Shown one piece after another: positions 13,599 through 37,800 of a stretch of DNA of 64,000 nt. This DNA comes from Trogon surrucura. Lineage: Eukaryota; Chordata; Aves; Trogoniformes; Trogonidae. Numbering within the stretch: position 1 is the first letter of the stretch; each line of letters opens with the position of its first letter. The notes below the pieces were generated by a model. It saw only the letters and a list, made by a program, of their open reading frames with translations. It did no database searches and was not told the DNA's origin. The position numbers and the translations under genes were made by a program. The stretch is taken from the NCBI GenBank assembly GCA_020746105.1, contig CM036620.1:2862273-2926272 (forward strand), given 5' to 3'.

Positions 13599-13739
13599 CT
13601 TTTACCTCAGTAGACTTGCTCATCCGAGCTCTCAGTAGTATTTTTTTTCAGTGTTTACTTGAAAGATACCGCTAACATGGGCGATTTTATTTATTTTCTT
13701 AACACCAGTGTAAAGTACCTGCGTTGCATTCTCCACCCG

Positions 13740-26797
<13,058 letters not shown>

Positions 26798-28160
26798 CTT
26801 TATGGAGAAGATCACACCTGCCTTTGGAAGGTAAGTGAAATGCAATGGGCTAATTTATTCTCATTACAAAAAACCTTTCGCCCGCATATCAGAGATTTTT
26901 GCAGGCACAGTTTTCGCCACAGCAGGGCAGGAATCTCAAGGATGTTCAGTGAGGTGCCTCTTGAGTTGATCACGGATCTGTGTTAACTAAACACAGACGT
27001 TCTGTTTGTCGAACACGCAAGGATAGAGAACGATTAGAATGATCTGTGTGGGTTCTTGACACCCCAGCTGCGAGCCACTTGAGCGTGTTTACAGTCCTCT
27101 TCGCCAGGTATTTCCTGTAGCTGGTGATACCTCGGTGCTCTCCAAGCATGAGACAGGAGTCGGGGAGAGAAGGAAATGCAGGAAAAGTCCTGGCTGTGTG
27201 GTTGACCTGTAGCCTTAGGATGGAAATAGTAAGTTGGAACCCTGCCACTTTATTTGCACTTCCACTTTGCATTCCAGCGGCTTCTAAATGCGGTTTTAGT
27301 TGTTTCTCATCTTGTCCGTTGAACGTTCTCATTTTAAGTAAGTCACTCAGTTTTGTTAGCCTTTTCTCCTCTCGATGCAGGTGGCCGGAAAAGTGGGAAC
27401 AGCGCACCTGCCGTTTCCGGGTGCTGTAGCTGTGAGGGCTCTGGAGGAGAGAGGGACCCGGAACTCTCTTGTCAGGGCAGCACACTGCCGTGGGAAGTGG
27501 CTCTGGGCCCAACCGAGGATTGCTGCTGGATTTCTGGCATGCAAAACGGCTCCTGAAATGCGGATTTTTCTGGCTTGGGGGCCAAGTGTTGTCAGAGACA
27601 AACAGCGGTTATTGGTGTGCGACAAGGGCAGAGGCTGGCTGGGAGGGTTTGAAAGGAAGCCGGGCTTTCTGCTGTCTAATGCTGCCCTCTTGAGGGTTTT
27701 CTTTTTAAACGAACAGGGAAGAGAGTAGATAGCTGCTGCGTTTGCCACGTTCCAGAAGGCAACTTTGCCTCCACGAAAAGGTCAGTCAAGAAAATGTTTG
27801 GGCCAGAAATAACCCCGTTTAAATGTGTAAATGTTCCCAGCTGTTCCTCTGAAACTCTTGCTAACGCTTGGCAGCACGCGCAACCTCGCGTGAGGTTCCT
27901 TTTCCCTCCGTGCTCTCATCTCCTGGTCTTTGGGCCTTTGTCTCTTGGGTGTTTAACCGGGCTTGTCGTCTGGCAGCTACTAACGGTGAAGGAAGAAATC
28001 CATGTAAAATTCCAAGCTGTGCAACGAGTGGCTCGTGAAATCCTTTAGTAGGTCCCTTGGGGTGATGGGACATTTAAGTGTGAGGAGAAAAAGATGTCAT
28101 CGCTTTATCTCAGGACTGTGACAAGGTTTTTTTTGGAAAAGTGCCCTCGAGTTGGCCGTG
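26798..28160 (+). other. CDKL2 3' UTR / intergenic
   Basis: After the CDKL2 stop there is a good donor (26830, AAG|gtaagt) and a plausible acceptor at 27380 (gatgcag|GTGG). The 3' UTR may therefore be spliced. I did not find a convincing polyadenylation site. No other gene is seen, and THAP6, the neighbour of RCHY1 in human, is not recognised here. Confidence 0.4.
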
Positions 28161-28161
28161 G

Positions 28162-29700
28162 TCAGTTCCATGGTGTCCCCGCATCGCGTGCAACTCTGTT
28201 TTCTGACAACTCAAGGCTTCTGTGACAAAATACGATGTGTGTGCCTTCCATATCGCCTCTCTTGAGCGAAGGACTACCTAGTCCTAAGAGCTCAGACACG
28301 TGCCCATGCAGGCGGGGAGCAGGACATACCCACTTCGGATTGCTGGAACTCCCGGGACAGTTCCTCCACAGCTGAAACACAAGCCTGTAGGGATGAAGAG
28401 GGACTTCCTTCGTATTGCTGGAGTCGGCGAACCAATTCATCCACGGTTTGTCCCTCACCTTCTCTCCAGGACATCGCTGCGAGTGAGCTTGCATACGTTT
28501 GTGGTGCACTTGGCAGGAGCTTCCGCCACGTGCCTTGGGTGCACCACAAGATCGTCTGGATCCGTGTGGGTGACTGCTCGTTATCCGGGTTATTGTAAAT
28601 CCCCACCACAGCCAGTGGTACTGGGGTTGGAGCAGTCCCATCATCTGGTGGTCTGGCTTTAGGTCCAGAGACCTCCTCTTCCCCTCGGGGATAGCGAGTG
28701 GTGGTGAAAATGGGCCAGGCCCCAGCACACTGCGGTGATTTGCGCCTCCTTGGAGCGGCCAGGCTGACAGCGTACCTTCTCCAAATACTCCCTTTTTAGG
28801 ATTCTGTCTATGTTCAGGGGTGAAATTCCAAAATACTGGAGATGACCACTGTCCTAGGAGCTTGCCCATGTTTTCCCGCACACCTTGCCACTCAGAGCTA
28901 TCCGGCTTCAGGACAGCTCTCTGGGTGATATCCTCCAAGAATTTTGGTGTGACCCTGAACAAGATCTGCCACACGTTCGGGAGACACAAGGCTGAGACCA
29001 TGCTGGATTGGGAATTCCAAGAATATTTGAAAATATGCTGTGATTATCTTGAAGGATAAGCAGGAGGAAAACCTCCGTTTTCCCCGTGGATTGGCTGCAG
29101 TTCCTCCTGAATTCTGAAGGCACAGGAATGACAGTAATGCCTCGTACAAATACCAGCTGAACCTCATGGCCAGTGGTGCAATCATATCGTAAGTCGACAT
29201 TTCCCAGTACAACAATGGGATGTTTTTGACCCCTTTCCCAGAGCTGATAAATACCACCGCAGGAAATACGTAGGGTACGTAAGGATTTGGCCAATGCCAC
29301 CACGTAAACGAACCAGCATTATGCCCACCAACCACTTGACTAACGTGGGGAGTTAGTCTAAGAAAAAATGGTCTTTTTAACACGCTTTTGTCAAATCTGC
29401 TGTTGTCTCAACCCCTTTGTGCCGCGTTGGGCAGGGAAAGACGAAGGAACCACGCGGTCGCTCGCTTCTGCCCTGCCGGGAATGACGAGAACCCCCAAGG
29501 AGCGGTAGGTAGAGCCTCGTGGGACCGAGATAAGAACAGGTTTTTTAATGATGAAATATAAATAATAATAATAATGGAAGAAAAGGCATAACAATAGCGT
29601 TTAACTAGTGTGTGACGCGAGTAACATGCAGCGTGGGTGCCTCGCCACCCGGAACCCACCGATGCTGCCCCTGCTCGAAAACGTTTGAGTTTGTAAATAA
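28162..29700 (-). mobile_element. Decayed ERV-L-like fragment (Gag-like internal part and LTR piece)
   Basis: On the minus strand, 29700-29480 resembles an avian ERV-L LTR: a TTATTATTATTATTTATATTTCAT-like A/T run, then CTGTTCTTATCTC..CCCACGAG. Below it, 29390-28170 holds frames with Gag-like motifs (for example SWREGEGQTVDELVRRLQQYE-type text near 28480-28400) split among frames with stops. It is an old, broken copy. Boundaries and family are approximate. Confidence 0.5.
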
Positions 29701-29764
29701 AAGGATGTTCAGATCCCAAGTTTCTGGGTACCAGTGTGTGCTTATGTGACAAAAAAAAGGACTT

Positions 29765-30150
29765 TTGACAATCCGTTTTTATTTAATGGGAGTGGGAGGG
29801 GAGAGAAGGGAGGTTTTTCGGGGGGGGGAGAGCAGGCAGGTTTTGAGGGAGGCAGGGAAAAAAGGTTTTAGGGGAGAGGGTGGGAAGGAAGGCTCTAGGG
29901 GAAAAGAATGGGAGGGTTTAAGGGCAGGGGGAAAAGAACGGAAGGTTTTAGGGGAATGGGGGTGAAGAAGAAAAGCTTCAGGGAAACCGAAGGGCGGGAA
30001 GAAGGTTTTAGGGGACGAGCTGAGGAGGTTTGGGGGGAGAGGGAGGGAAGGACGGGGAGGTTCGGACGGGCCGCGGCGACACGGCGGGAGGTTTTAGAGG
30101 CACGGGAGGAAAACTAAAGGAAGGTTTGGGGGAGAAGGGAGGCGGCGGGG
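29765..30150 (+). repeat. Polypurine minisatellite upstream of RCHY1
   Basis: About 380 bp of almost pure G/A is built from roughly a dozen degenerate units, each with a core like 'GGAAGGTTTTAGGGGA' at irregular 25-35 bp spacing. Strong purine strand asymmetry and G-runs make G-quadruplex or R-loop formation plausible. It ends about 150 bp before the RCHY1 start codon. Confidence 0.8.
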
Positions 30151-30620
30151 GGCCCTGCGGGCTGTCCCGGGGCAGAGGAAAGGCGGGAGGAGGCGGCGGG
30201 CGGCAGCCCCGCAGGGCCGCGCTGTCCCGGCTCCGGCAGCCGCCGCGGCGGGGCCGGCGGAAGCGGAAGCCCGGGGGCGGCCGGGCCGGGCCGGGCCGGG
30301 CCATGGCGGCGGGCGGCGAGGAGGGCTGCGAGCACTACCGGCGGGGCTGCCTGCTGCGGGTGAGCGCCGGGCCCCCGCCGCCCTTCACGGGGCGTCGCAA
30401 GCCGCGTCTGCATTCCGTTTGTTTCCCGTGCCGTTCGCAGGCGCCGTGCTGCGGGAAGCTGTACGCCTGCCGGCTGTGCCACGACGCCGCCGAGGGACAC
30501 CAGCTGGACCGGTTCCGTGTGGCCGAGGTGCAGTGCACCCGCTGCCGCCTCCTGCAGAAGGTGGGTCGGGGCCGGCCCGGGGGCGGCGGGAAGGGGGCGG
30601 GCGGCGCCATCTTGCCGGGC
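30150..30620 (+). promoter_or_regulatory. CpG-island promoter of RCHY1
   Basis: GC/CpG-rich sequence spans exon 1, with GGAAGCGGAAG (ETS-like) at about 30258-30268 and a GGGCC repeat just before the ATG (30303). There is no TATA box. In human RCHY1 and THAP6 share a divergent promoter; no THAP6 exon is seen upstream here. Confidence 0.65.
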
Positions 30621-33600
30621 CGGGCGGAGCCTCTCAGCGCCCGGCTTCTCCTCCCCCGCCAGGCCCAGCAGCGCTGCGAGGGTTGCCAGAGCCTCTTCGG
30701 CGAGTATTACTGCGGCGTCTGCCACCTCTTCGACCGCGACAAGAAGCAGTACCACTGCGAGCAGTGCGGGATCTGCCGGTGCGTGAGCGGGGAGGGCGCC
30801 CGGGGGGAGCGGCCGGGCCGAGGAGGGAGCGCGGCCCCCGTGTGACGCCCTTATTCCTTTAGGATCGGCCCCAAGGAGGATTTTTTCCACTGTTCCAAGT
30901 GCAATTTGTGCTTAAGCTTGAGCCTGCGAGGGAAGCACAAGGTGAGATTGCGTCGGTTAGCTGTGTCTACGGGAAAAACAAAGCGCCTTGGAACGGACAG
31001 GTTGGACTTGATGATCTTTCGAGGCCCCTTCCAATCCCTGACATTCTGTGATTCTGTGACAGCTCCTGCCTCGGCTCCACGCCGGGCCCGCAGGCAGGTT
31101 GTGTGGCTGTAACCCACAGTGCTGCTGGGCTCCCAGTGCGAGAGAGGCGGGGACCTACTGGAGAGAGTCCAGCGGAGAGATACGAGGGTGATTAAGGGGT
31201 TTGAACATCCCTCTTTTCGAGACAGACTGAGGGAATTGGGGCTGTTCAGCCGTGAAACGAGACGGCTGAGAGGGGACCTGATTAACGTATAGAAATATCT
31301 GAGGGGTGGGGGTCAAGGGGACAATCTCTTCTCAGTGGTGCCCAGCAATAGAACAAGGAATAATGGGTTTAAGTTAGAACATAGGAGGTTCCACCTCAAC
31401 ACGAGGAGAAACTTCTTCCCTGTGAGGGTGACAGAGCCCTGGCACAGAGAGGGTGTGGAGCCTCCTTCTCTGAAGACTTTCAGACCCCGCCTGGACGCGT
31501 TCCTGTGCGATCTGCTGTAGGTGATCCTGCTCCGACAGGGGGTTGTGCCAGATGATCTTTCAAGGTCCCTTCCAGCCCCAAACTTTCTATGATTCTATAG
31601 GAAATAAAAATAGAATCACAGGCTAATTTACTTGGGGAAGACCTAGCTCTCAGCGGCTCGCTGAGAGGAGGCTGTAGCGAGGTGGGGTTGATCTCCCATA
31701 TAACAAGTGACAGGACAAGAGGAAATGGCCTCAAGTGGCACTGGGGAAGGTTTAGATTGGACATCAGCAAAAAATTTCTCACTGAAGGGCTGTTAAGCAG
31801 GGGAAGAGGCTGCCCAAGAAAGTGGTGGAGTCACCAACCCTGGAGGTATTTAACAGATGTGGGGCTTGGTGATATGGTTTAGTGGTGGTTTTGGCAGCGC
31901 TGGGTTAATGGCTGGACTCGACATCATGTCATATTGGATGATTCTGGGGTAGGACACCTTGCTCTCCTCTTTTAAAAGGAGCTGTTGATGGCAGATGTGA
32001 CAGTGCCTGAGTTTCAGCTCCTGTTCCTGCTGCAGTGTAGGAAAAACTAGGCCGTGTGCTGCTGCTGCAGGAGCTCTGGGAGCCCTCGTGTATAGATTTA
32101 AGCTGTTTATTTTTTAATATGCTGAGCCACCTGTTAGCTCTTAGAACTCCGAACCTAAATGCAAATAGCTAGGCTTTTATACATCTTTACGTACTATTTT
32201 AAAGGAATTTTAGAATTTAGGAAAACGCAATATACATGCAGTAGAATAACTTCTTTTTTTTTTTCTTTTTTTGTATTTGTGAAGTGCATTGAAAATGTCT
32301 CCAGGCAGGACTGTCCAATATGTTTGGAGGTGAGCCGCTGCTTTTCCTCTCTTGGATTTGTGTGTGGCTGTGTTTCTGACTGCATTCGAATTAATGGTAT
32401 TGTCTTCTGTCCGGTGCTTGCCTTAAAACAGGACATCCACACGTCTCGCGTTGGAGCTCACGTTCTGCCATGTGGTCACCTACTTCACAGGTAAAGCATT
32501 GCAGATACTTGAGAAAGAGGAATTTCTAATGCTTCTGCAGTAATTTTTTTTGGCTGAGGGACCTGGGTACTGTTCATTCTAATTTTTTCCTGTGCTGAAT
32601 TTCCTTCTCTTGCTCCTTAAATTGCAAGAATCCTGTAGAGACGTCCCTCCCTGGTGCAGAAAGCAGTTGCCTAAGTACCTGGTATATTTTGCTGGGAACT
32701 TGTCAACTATTTTTTAGCTTGTGGTTTGGAGATAGCCTTTTCCCCTTGCTCAGTCCCAGGGTGTTCCTGGTTAGTAACTGCGTTCTTCTCACTGAACTTC
32801 TTGTTGTGTTTTCTTTTCAGAACCTGTTACGAGGACATGCTAAAGGAGTAAGTATTTCTAAACAGCTCTGCTCTTAACATGGTTGTAGTCTGAGCAGGTT
32901 ACTTCAAAAGGCCAAGATTGTGATGCCAATGTTGTACCAAATAACTTTCAACCAACTCCTGAAGGCGTAAGGGGACTTTTAATTTCCAGTTCTGTTTGCA
33001 AGAACTTCTTGACTCGTGGTGTTTTCCTTTGGCTGATGCGATAAGATGCTTGTCCTTTCAGATAGCCCCACTCCCCTCTTCTGGTTTTGACTTCTTTCTT
33101 TTTATTCCCCTGTTCCTGCCAGAGGTTACAGGTGTCCCTTGTGCATGCACTCAGCTTTAGATATGACGAGGTACTGGCGTCAGCTGGATGACGAAGTCGC
33201 GCAGACTCCCATGCCCACAGAGTATCAGAACATGATGGTGGAGGTAAGAGAAGAGACTTGAGCTGGTGTCTTTCCCTTTTGGCAGATCCGTGCCTTCGTG
33301 TTTCTGGCAGCAGAGGGCACTAGGAACTTGTCCTGGATCAGAAGTCAACCTCTGATAGTGAGGGAATGATGAAGAAATAGTGTGTGTACGCCTGTGCTAT
33401 TTATCTACGCACAAAAAAGCACCCCCAACCTGCACTACAAAAAAAAAAATCATGCTTTTTCCAGTAGATTTAGGTGCACTCTTAGCAAAAAGCAGCAAGT
33501 TTTGGGTTTTTCGAGCTTCGTGTTCCAGACTGAACGTGGCGAGCTTTCCTAAAACCAAGAGAAGCAGCTGAAGCACATCTATCCCTACCATAGGCAAGGG

Positions 33601-33959
33601 GTCACCTGCCAAAATAAGTTTTCTGTGATTGTACAATCTGGTCTGAGGAGTTACAAAGGGAAAAAATTAAACCAGCCCTGGTGTGTTGAGAAGAAAGATA
33701 TTTTCTGCTTTTTTCACTGATTCTGTGGTTGCTGGAAGCGTGGTCTCAGTATGTTGTTGAGTGTCCTGCTGGTGCTAACACCTCTTTTTCTCCTTTTTTT
33801 TTTGTTTTTTTTTTAATCCTGTGTCTGTAGATCCTTTGCAACGACTGCAACGCCCGCTCTACAGTGCAGTTCCATCTCCTGGGCATGAAGTGCAAAAACT
33901 GTGAATCGTACAACACCGCTCAGGATGGACGGTGCCGCGTGTCTGTGGAGGAGCAGTGA
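30303..33959 (+). CDS. RCHY1: RING finger and CHY zinc finger E3 ubiquitin ligase (PIRH2)
   Basis: Nine exons: 30303-30359, 30441-30560, 30663-30778, 30863-30941, 32285-32329, 32432-32490, 32821-32847, 33123-33243 and 33831-33959. They give 753 nt or 250 aa, with phases all consistent. Residues ~9-75 form the CHY zinc finger ([19 protein letters not shown]), ~76-124 the CTCHY finger ([23 protein letters not shown]), and 134-175 a complete C3H2C3 RING-H2 (CPICLEDI...PCGHLLH...CPLC). A C-terminal zinc ribbon (ILCNDCN...CKNCESYN) follows. In the family it ubiquitinates p53, among other targets, and acts in nucleus and cytoplasm. The human protein is 261 aa; the bird N-terminus is shorter. Start: only ATG before GCEHY, in a Kozak-like context (gccATGG). 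Polyadenylation signals at 34800-34809 end a 3' UTR of about 850 nt. Confidence 0.97.
31000..31062 (+). repeat. CR1 LINE tail in RCHY1 intron 4
   Basis: Typical CR1 3' end: 'ggttggacttgatgatct', 'ccccttccaatccctg' and 'attctgtgattctgtga'. Confidence 0.9.
31125..31600 (+). repeat. CR1 LINE fragment in RCHY1 intron 4
   Basis: Plus-strand CR1 3' portion, starting at 'ctactggagagagtccagcg' and ending 'ttctatgattctatag'. It includes the decayed C-terminal coding part ('ggttccacctcaacacgagg') and the full tail. Confidence 0.92.
31620..31950 (+). repeat. Second CR1 LINE fragment in RCHY1 intron 4
   Basis: A more diverged CR1 3' portion ('acaagaggaaatggcctcaag', 'tggtggagtcaccaaccctgg', 'ggctggactcgacatcatg') lies directly behind the previous copy. 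The two are independent insertions of different age. Confidence 0.8.
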
Positions 33960-34799
33960 CCGGGGAAACGCACCACGTTCAGCCAGGCGATGAAGATTCT
34001 GCCGTGGCACAGACCTACTTATTTGGGGGAAGAAAAAAAAAAAAAAAAAAAAACCACAACAAAAAAACAACCCTCTTGTCAGTAAAAATTCATTCAAAGT
34101 TGTTGGGACACAGCGCAGTCGGGCCCGTCGGGAAATTCCCTGTCGAGCAGGGTGATGTCCGATGAAAGCTTGTTTTGAGAGAGAACAGCACCCTGTAAAA
34201 AAGACTTTTACCATGTTGTCGGAGACGAAAAAGCCCGGAAGAATAACTGATGAGACGCAGAATGAGGAACGACGAGCAGCTGATGCAGCAGGAGATGTTT
34301 TGGGGCAGCTGAAGGTTGTGAGCGTACCAGGAGGTGGAGGTACAGCTATTCTGGTTGCAGCTGCCGGGCGAAACCGGTCGCTTTGGAGAGCGGCCTTTTT
34401 ACATAAAGCTGACATCTGCAAAGTTTTCTGCGAGTACCTTTTGTCCCTTTTTGAAATGACGTGTTTGTACCAGGGCCTGGAGAGGCAGAAATCGCGTCCC
34501 TCGGCTCGATTCGTTGACGCGCGTGTACGGAATCCCCTTCGAAACCGGGCTGGCCCTGCCGACAAGCAGCCTAAAAATCCGGCCGCTGATGTTTTGCACT
34601 CCAGTAGTGGAGGGACCAATTTTTCTGGGGTTTCAGGGTTTTGTAATTGTTGATTTCGCTGCAGGGAGAGAACGGAGGGTGGAGGGAGCGCAATCCAACA
34701 CACCTTCCTACCCTTCTTCTCCGTGTGATATCCTGCCCGAGGTGTTTTGCAGCCTTTAAGTATTACAGAAAGCTTCATGCAAATAGTTTCCTGGAATGA

Positions 34800-34809
34800 A
34801 ATAAATAAA
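34800..34809 (+). terminator. Polyadenylation signals of RCHY1
   Basis: Two overlapping AATAAA hexamers lie about 840 nt after the RCHY1 stop. A further AATAAA near 35013 is an alternative. A long A-tract at 34028-34050 lies inside the UTR and is not a tail. Confidence 0.6.
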
Positions 34810-34829
34810 ATTTTAAAAGCCCAGTTGCT

Positions 34830-37800
34830 CTTCACCGTACAACTACCTGGTTCTGACTTGTTCTGCTGTAAAAGAACAGTTTTTCTTCGTAATCTGACAG
34901 CCCCCCTCTGTCTGTGAGATGTTGGGGCTCGGGGGGCAGTGTCACAGTAGGTTGCCTTTTCTGGAGTATCTTTTTTCTTTTTTTTTCTGAAGCGCTTTCC
35001 TCGCTGCTATAAATAAATGTAAAACAACGTCTGTATTAAAACAAATGACGCCACGTGTGCTGTGCTCTCCTTTTACGCACATACTCGCTGGAAATTCCTG
35101 GCTGAGTTCAAACGATGATTCAACGCCGAAGAATTAGGGTTAGATGCGTGGCTGGGTGTCCCCTGCCTCTCCGTGGTTCAAGTAGTGGTCTTCACAGCTC
35201 CGATATTTCCACGTTACTGTGGTGCAAGGGGGTTTTCTTGATGCTTGTCCCAGTCTGGGAAGCCCAGATGAGGTGGAGCAAGTCCAGGGTGGTGCCACCA
35301 GGCTGGACAGGAGCGGGACATGGGGGGCTTTCCCTGCCATCTGCAGGCGTACTCGGAAAGGGGATGGGGCCAAACCCCTCTTAGGTCTCCTTAACTCCAC
35401 TGGTTTCACAGACAGGTGATGAATTAATGGTGCTACCGGAGGGGACACCTTGTTGAAAGTGAAACCAGAGGGGCTTGTGTCCCCCAAGAGACCTCTGTGA
35501 GGAGCAGAGGAGCTGCCCCAACCCAGTTTCTTCGGATCCCAGCTGTGTTCGTGCTCTCACACTCCAAAACCGTCCCTGCCATCCTGCTCCTTTCCACTTG
35601 GGGTGCAGGGGACGTGGTCGGCCATAGCTACGTACGTGGCGGAGCAGGCACTTTGTGTTGAGGTTGGCTTTCTCCAACTTTCATGGCAATTTGGAGGAAT
35701 CCCATGGTGGGGAACCATGGCTTGGAGCTCACCCAGTGCCCCGGGGCTGTGCTGGGCAGGGAGTAGGGTATTTGCTGAGGGAGTGGGTAAGGTTTCCTTC
35801 TTTGATTTTGCTGGAGTATCCCCCTGGTTGTGGGGGTGCTTCTGGGCATGGATGCTTTTTGGAGATGTTTGGGGGGCGGTTTACAGGCTGTGCTGGGCGC
35901 CAAGTGGAGGTTTTCCGCTGTGGGCTGCTGTTAAAATGAGGGAAGCTGGAGGGGACTGTGTTATCTTCAGAAGTTCAAGTGCAGAGGGAGCGTGGCTGAG
36001 GTCCTTGCTGTCTCCTCCATCCTCGCGTGAGGTTGGATATCCCAGGGGAGGGGCTGGTTTGACTATGGGACAGCAAGTCCCTACTGCCACAGGTGAATTG
36101 AGTGAAGTAGTTCCAGGGTGCTGACATCTCTGCTTGACTTTAAGCTCCTGTAGGCACTAAGAAGGACTCTCCTCTTGATTCCGGACGATGCTCTTGGTGC
36201 CTCCGCTGAAGCTGCTGGCGAGACTCTGCTGCTTTGGAGCACCTTCCGAAGGCGTGATGTCACCCGGGGACTTCACCGCCCTTCCCTGGATAGGGACCAG
36301 CTCCCAGGTAAGCCTTGAGGAGTTGTCATCTCAGAGCTTTGTGGTCTTGTAGGGAGATGCTGAGCTCGGGCGACGGGGCCGTGCGGAGTGTTTCTGAATT
36401 AATTAAAACCAATCATGTCAGGCGACGTTTTTGAGGCGGTTCTGGGGAATGTTGGGTTTGTCTGTATTAAAGCTGCGTCTAGTGGGTTCCGAAACCAGGG
36501 CAGGCTGTCTCTGCAGTGTCCCCAGCTAGGTGACGAGCGCTCTGGGTTGATGGCAGAGGTGATAAAACACTCGTCTGGGTTCCTCACAAGCGTGACGCGG
36601 GGTTGTGGTGGGTCCTACCTGTGCCCCCTGTGTGGATGGGGCTCCCTGGCCCTCGGTAGCCGTTGCGCTCAGAAGCAGCCATCCTTTCCAGGGCGTTCCG
36701 CTCATCACCGGCAAATTGCTTCCTGTTCGTGGTGTGTGTTTTGCTTTGTTGGTGTTTTGTTTTTTTTTTTTAATTCTCTGCGACGTGCTGTTGGTTCATT
36801 TAGCTGATAAATAGTATCGTGGTGCAGCCGAGAAGCCGACTTCGGCAACCGCAGTGGCCAAGTAGCCTCTGACTGTGTTGCTAACTGTAAAATCATGCTG
36901 GTCAAGTCCACAACCAAGCAGATTTGATGCTAATATTATCACAGCTGGAAATATTCCTATTTAGGGTCAAACCACAAGAGGAGGCTGAAAGAAAACCTTT
37001 AGTTGAGACGAGCTTTGGGAGAGCAGCTGGACTATTTCTTTTCTTTTTGCATTGAGAAAGAGAATGATCTTGGGGAGGGGGGAGGTGCTGAGATCCAGCT
37101 GATTCTGATCCTTTGCTTTCCTGCTTCGGGGATTTGTGTGTGCAAAGTGTGTGGAGCAGGGGGGCCTGGGGGGGGTCCCCAGAAATCGAGCCTTGCTCGC
37201 CGGCATGGGGTGAAACGAGGAGCAGATGGGATTATCTCTGCCTCGTGGGAAAAAATGTAGTGTTCCAGCAGGCACGAGGGCCGCAGGCACGAACAAGGTC
37301 AGCGGAGCTATTAATAAAACCAGGGCCTGCCCAAGTATGCAAAACTCGGGAGAGGGACTCGTTAAGCCAACGAGGGGAGCGATGCCAGACCCGGGGGGCT
37401 TGGCCGAGCCCTCCAGCTCTGCAGGGAAGGTGCAGGGTGACGCTTCAGGAGTGGTGGGGAAAAGGGATCCCCACTTCGGGGCTGGAAGGATGAGTTTAAT
37501 GACTCTGGTGTGGTTTTGAGCTCGCTGGTAGAATCAGATTAAGTGTGGTCCGACAGCCCTGGGCCTGATAACATCATTTTGGTGGCGTCGGCCGAGATGT
37601 TCAATCTTCAGCTCTACTGAATCAGCAGCAGGGTGGGTTTTCAACCTGTGAGGGCTCAGGGAAGGGCAGGGACCACCCTGCTGCTGGCCTCCACCTCTGG
37701 GGCGGGAGAAGACCCTTCCCTGAAGCTGTGTAGGCTCCTCCTTGCTTGTGCAGGCTGAAAAACCCTGCAGAAGCGCCCCGGCTTCCCCAGGGCCGAAGCT

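Noticed and set aside
34028..34050. A-tract after the RCHY1 stop considered as a processed-pseudogene tail
   Set aside because: RCHY1 here has eight introns, and true polyadenylation signals follow 750 bp later, so it is not a retrocopy.
34162..34653. 163-codon frame after RCHY1
   Set aside because: It lies in the RCHY1 3' UTR before the AATAAA pair and has no recognisable domain.
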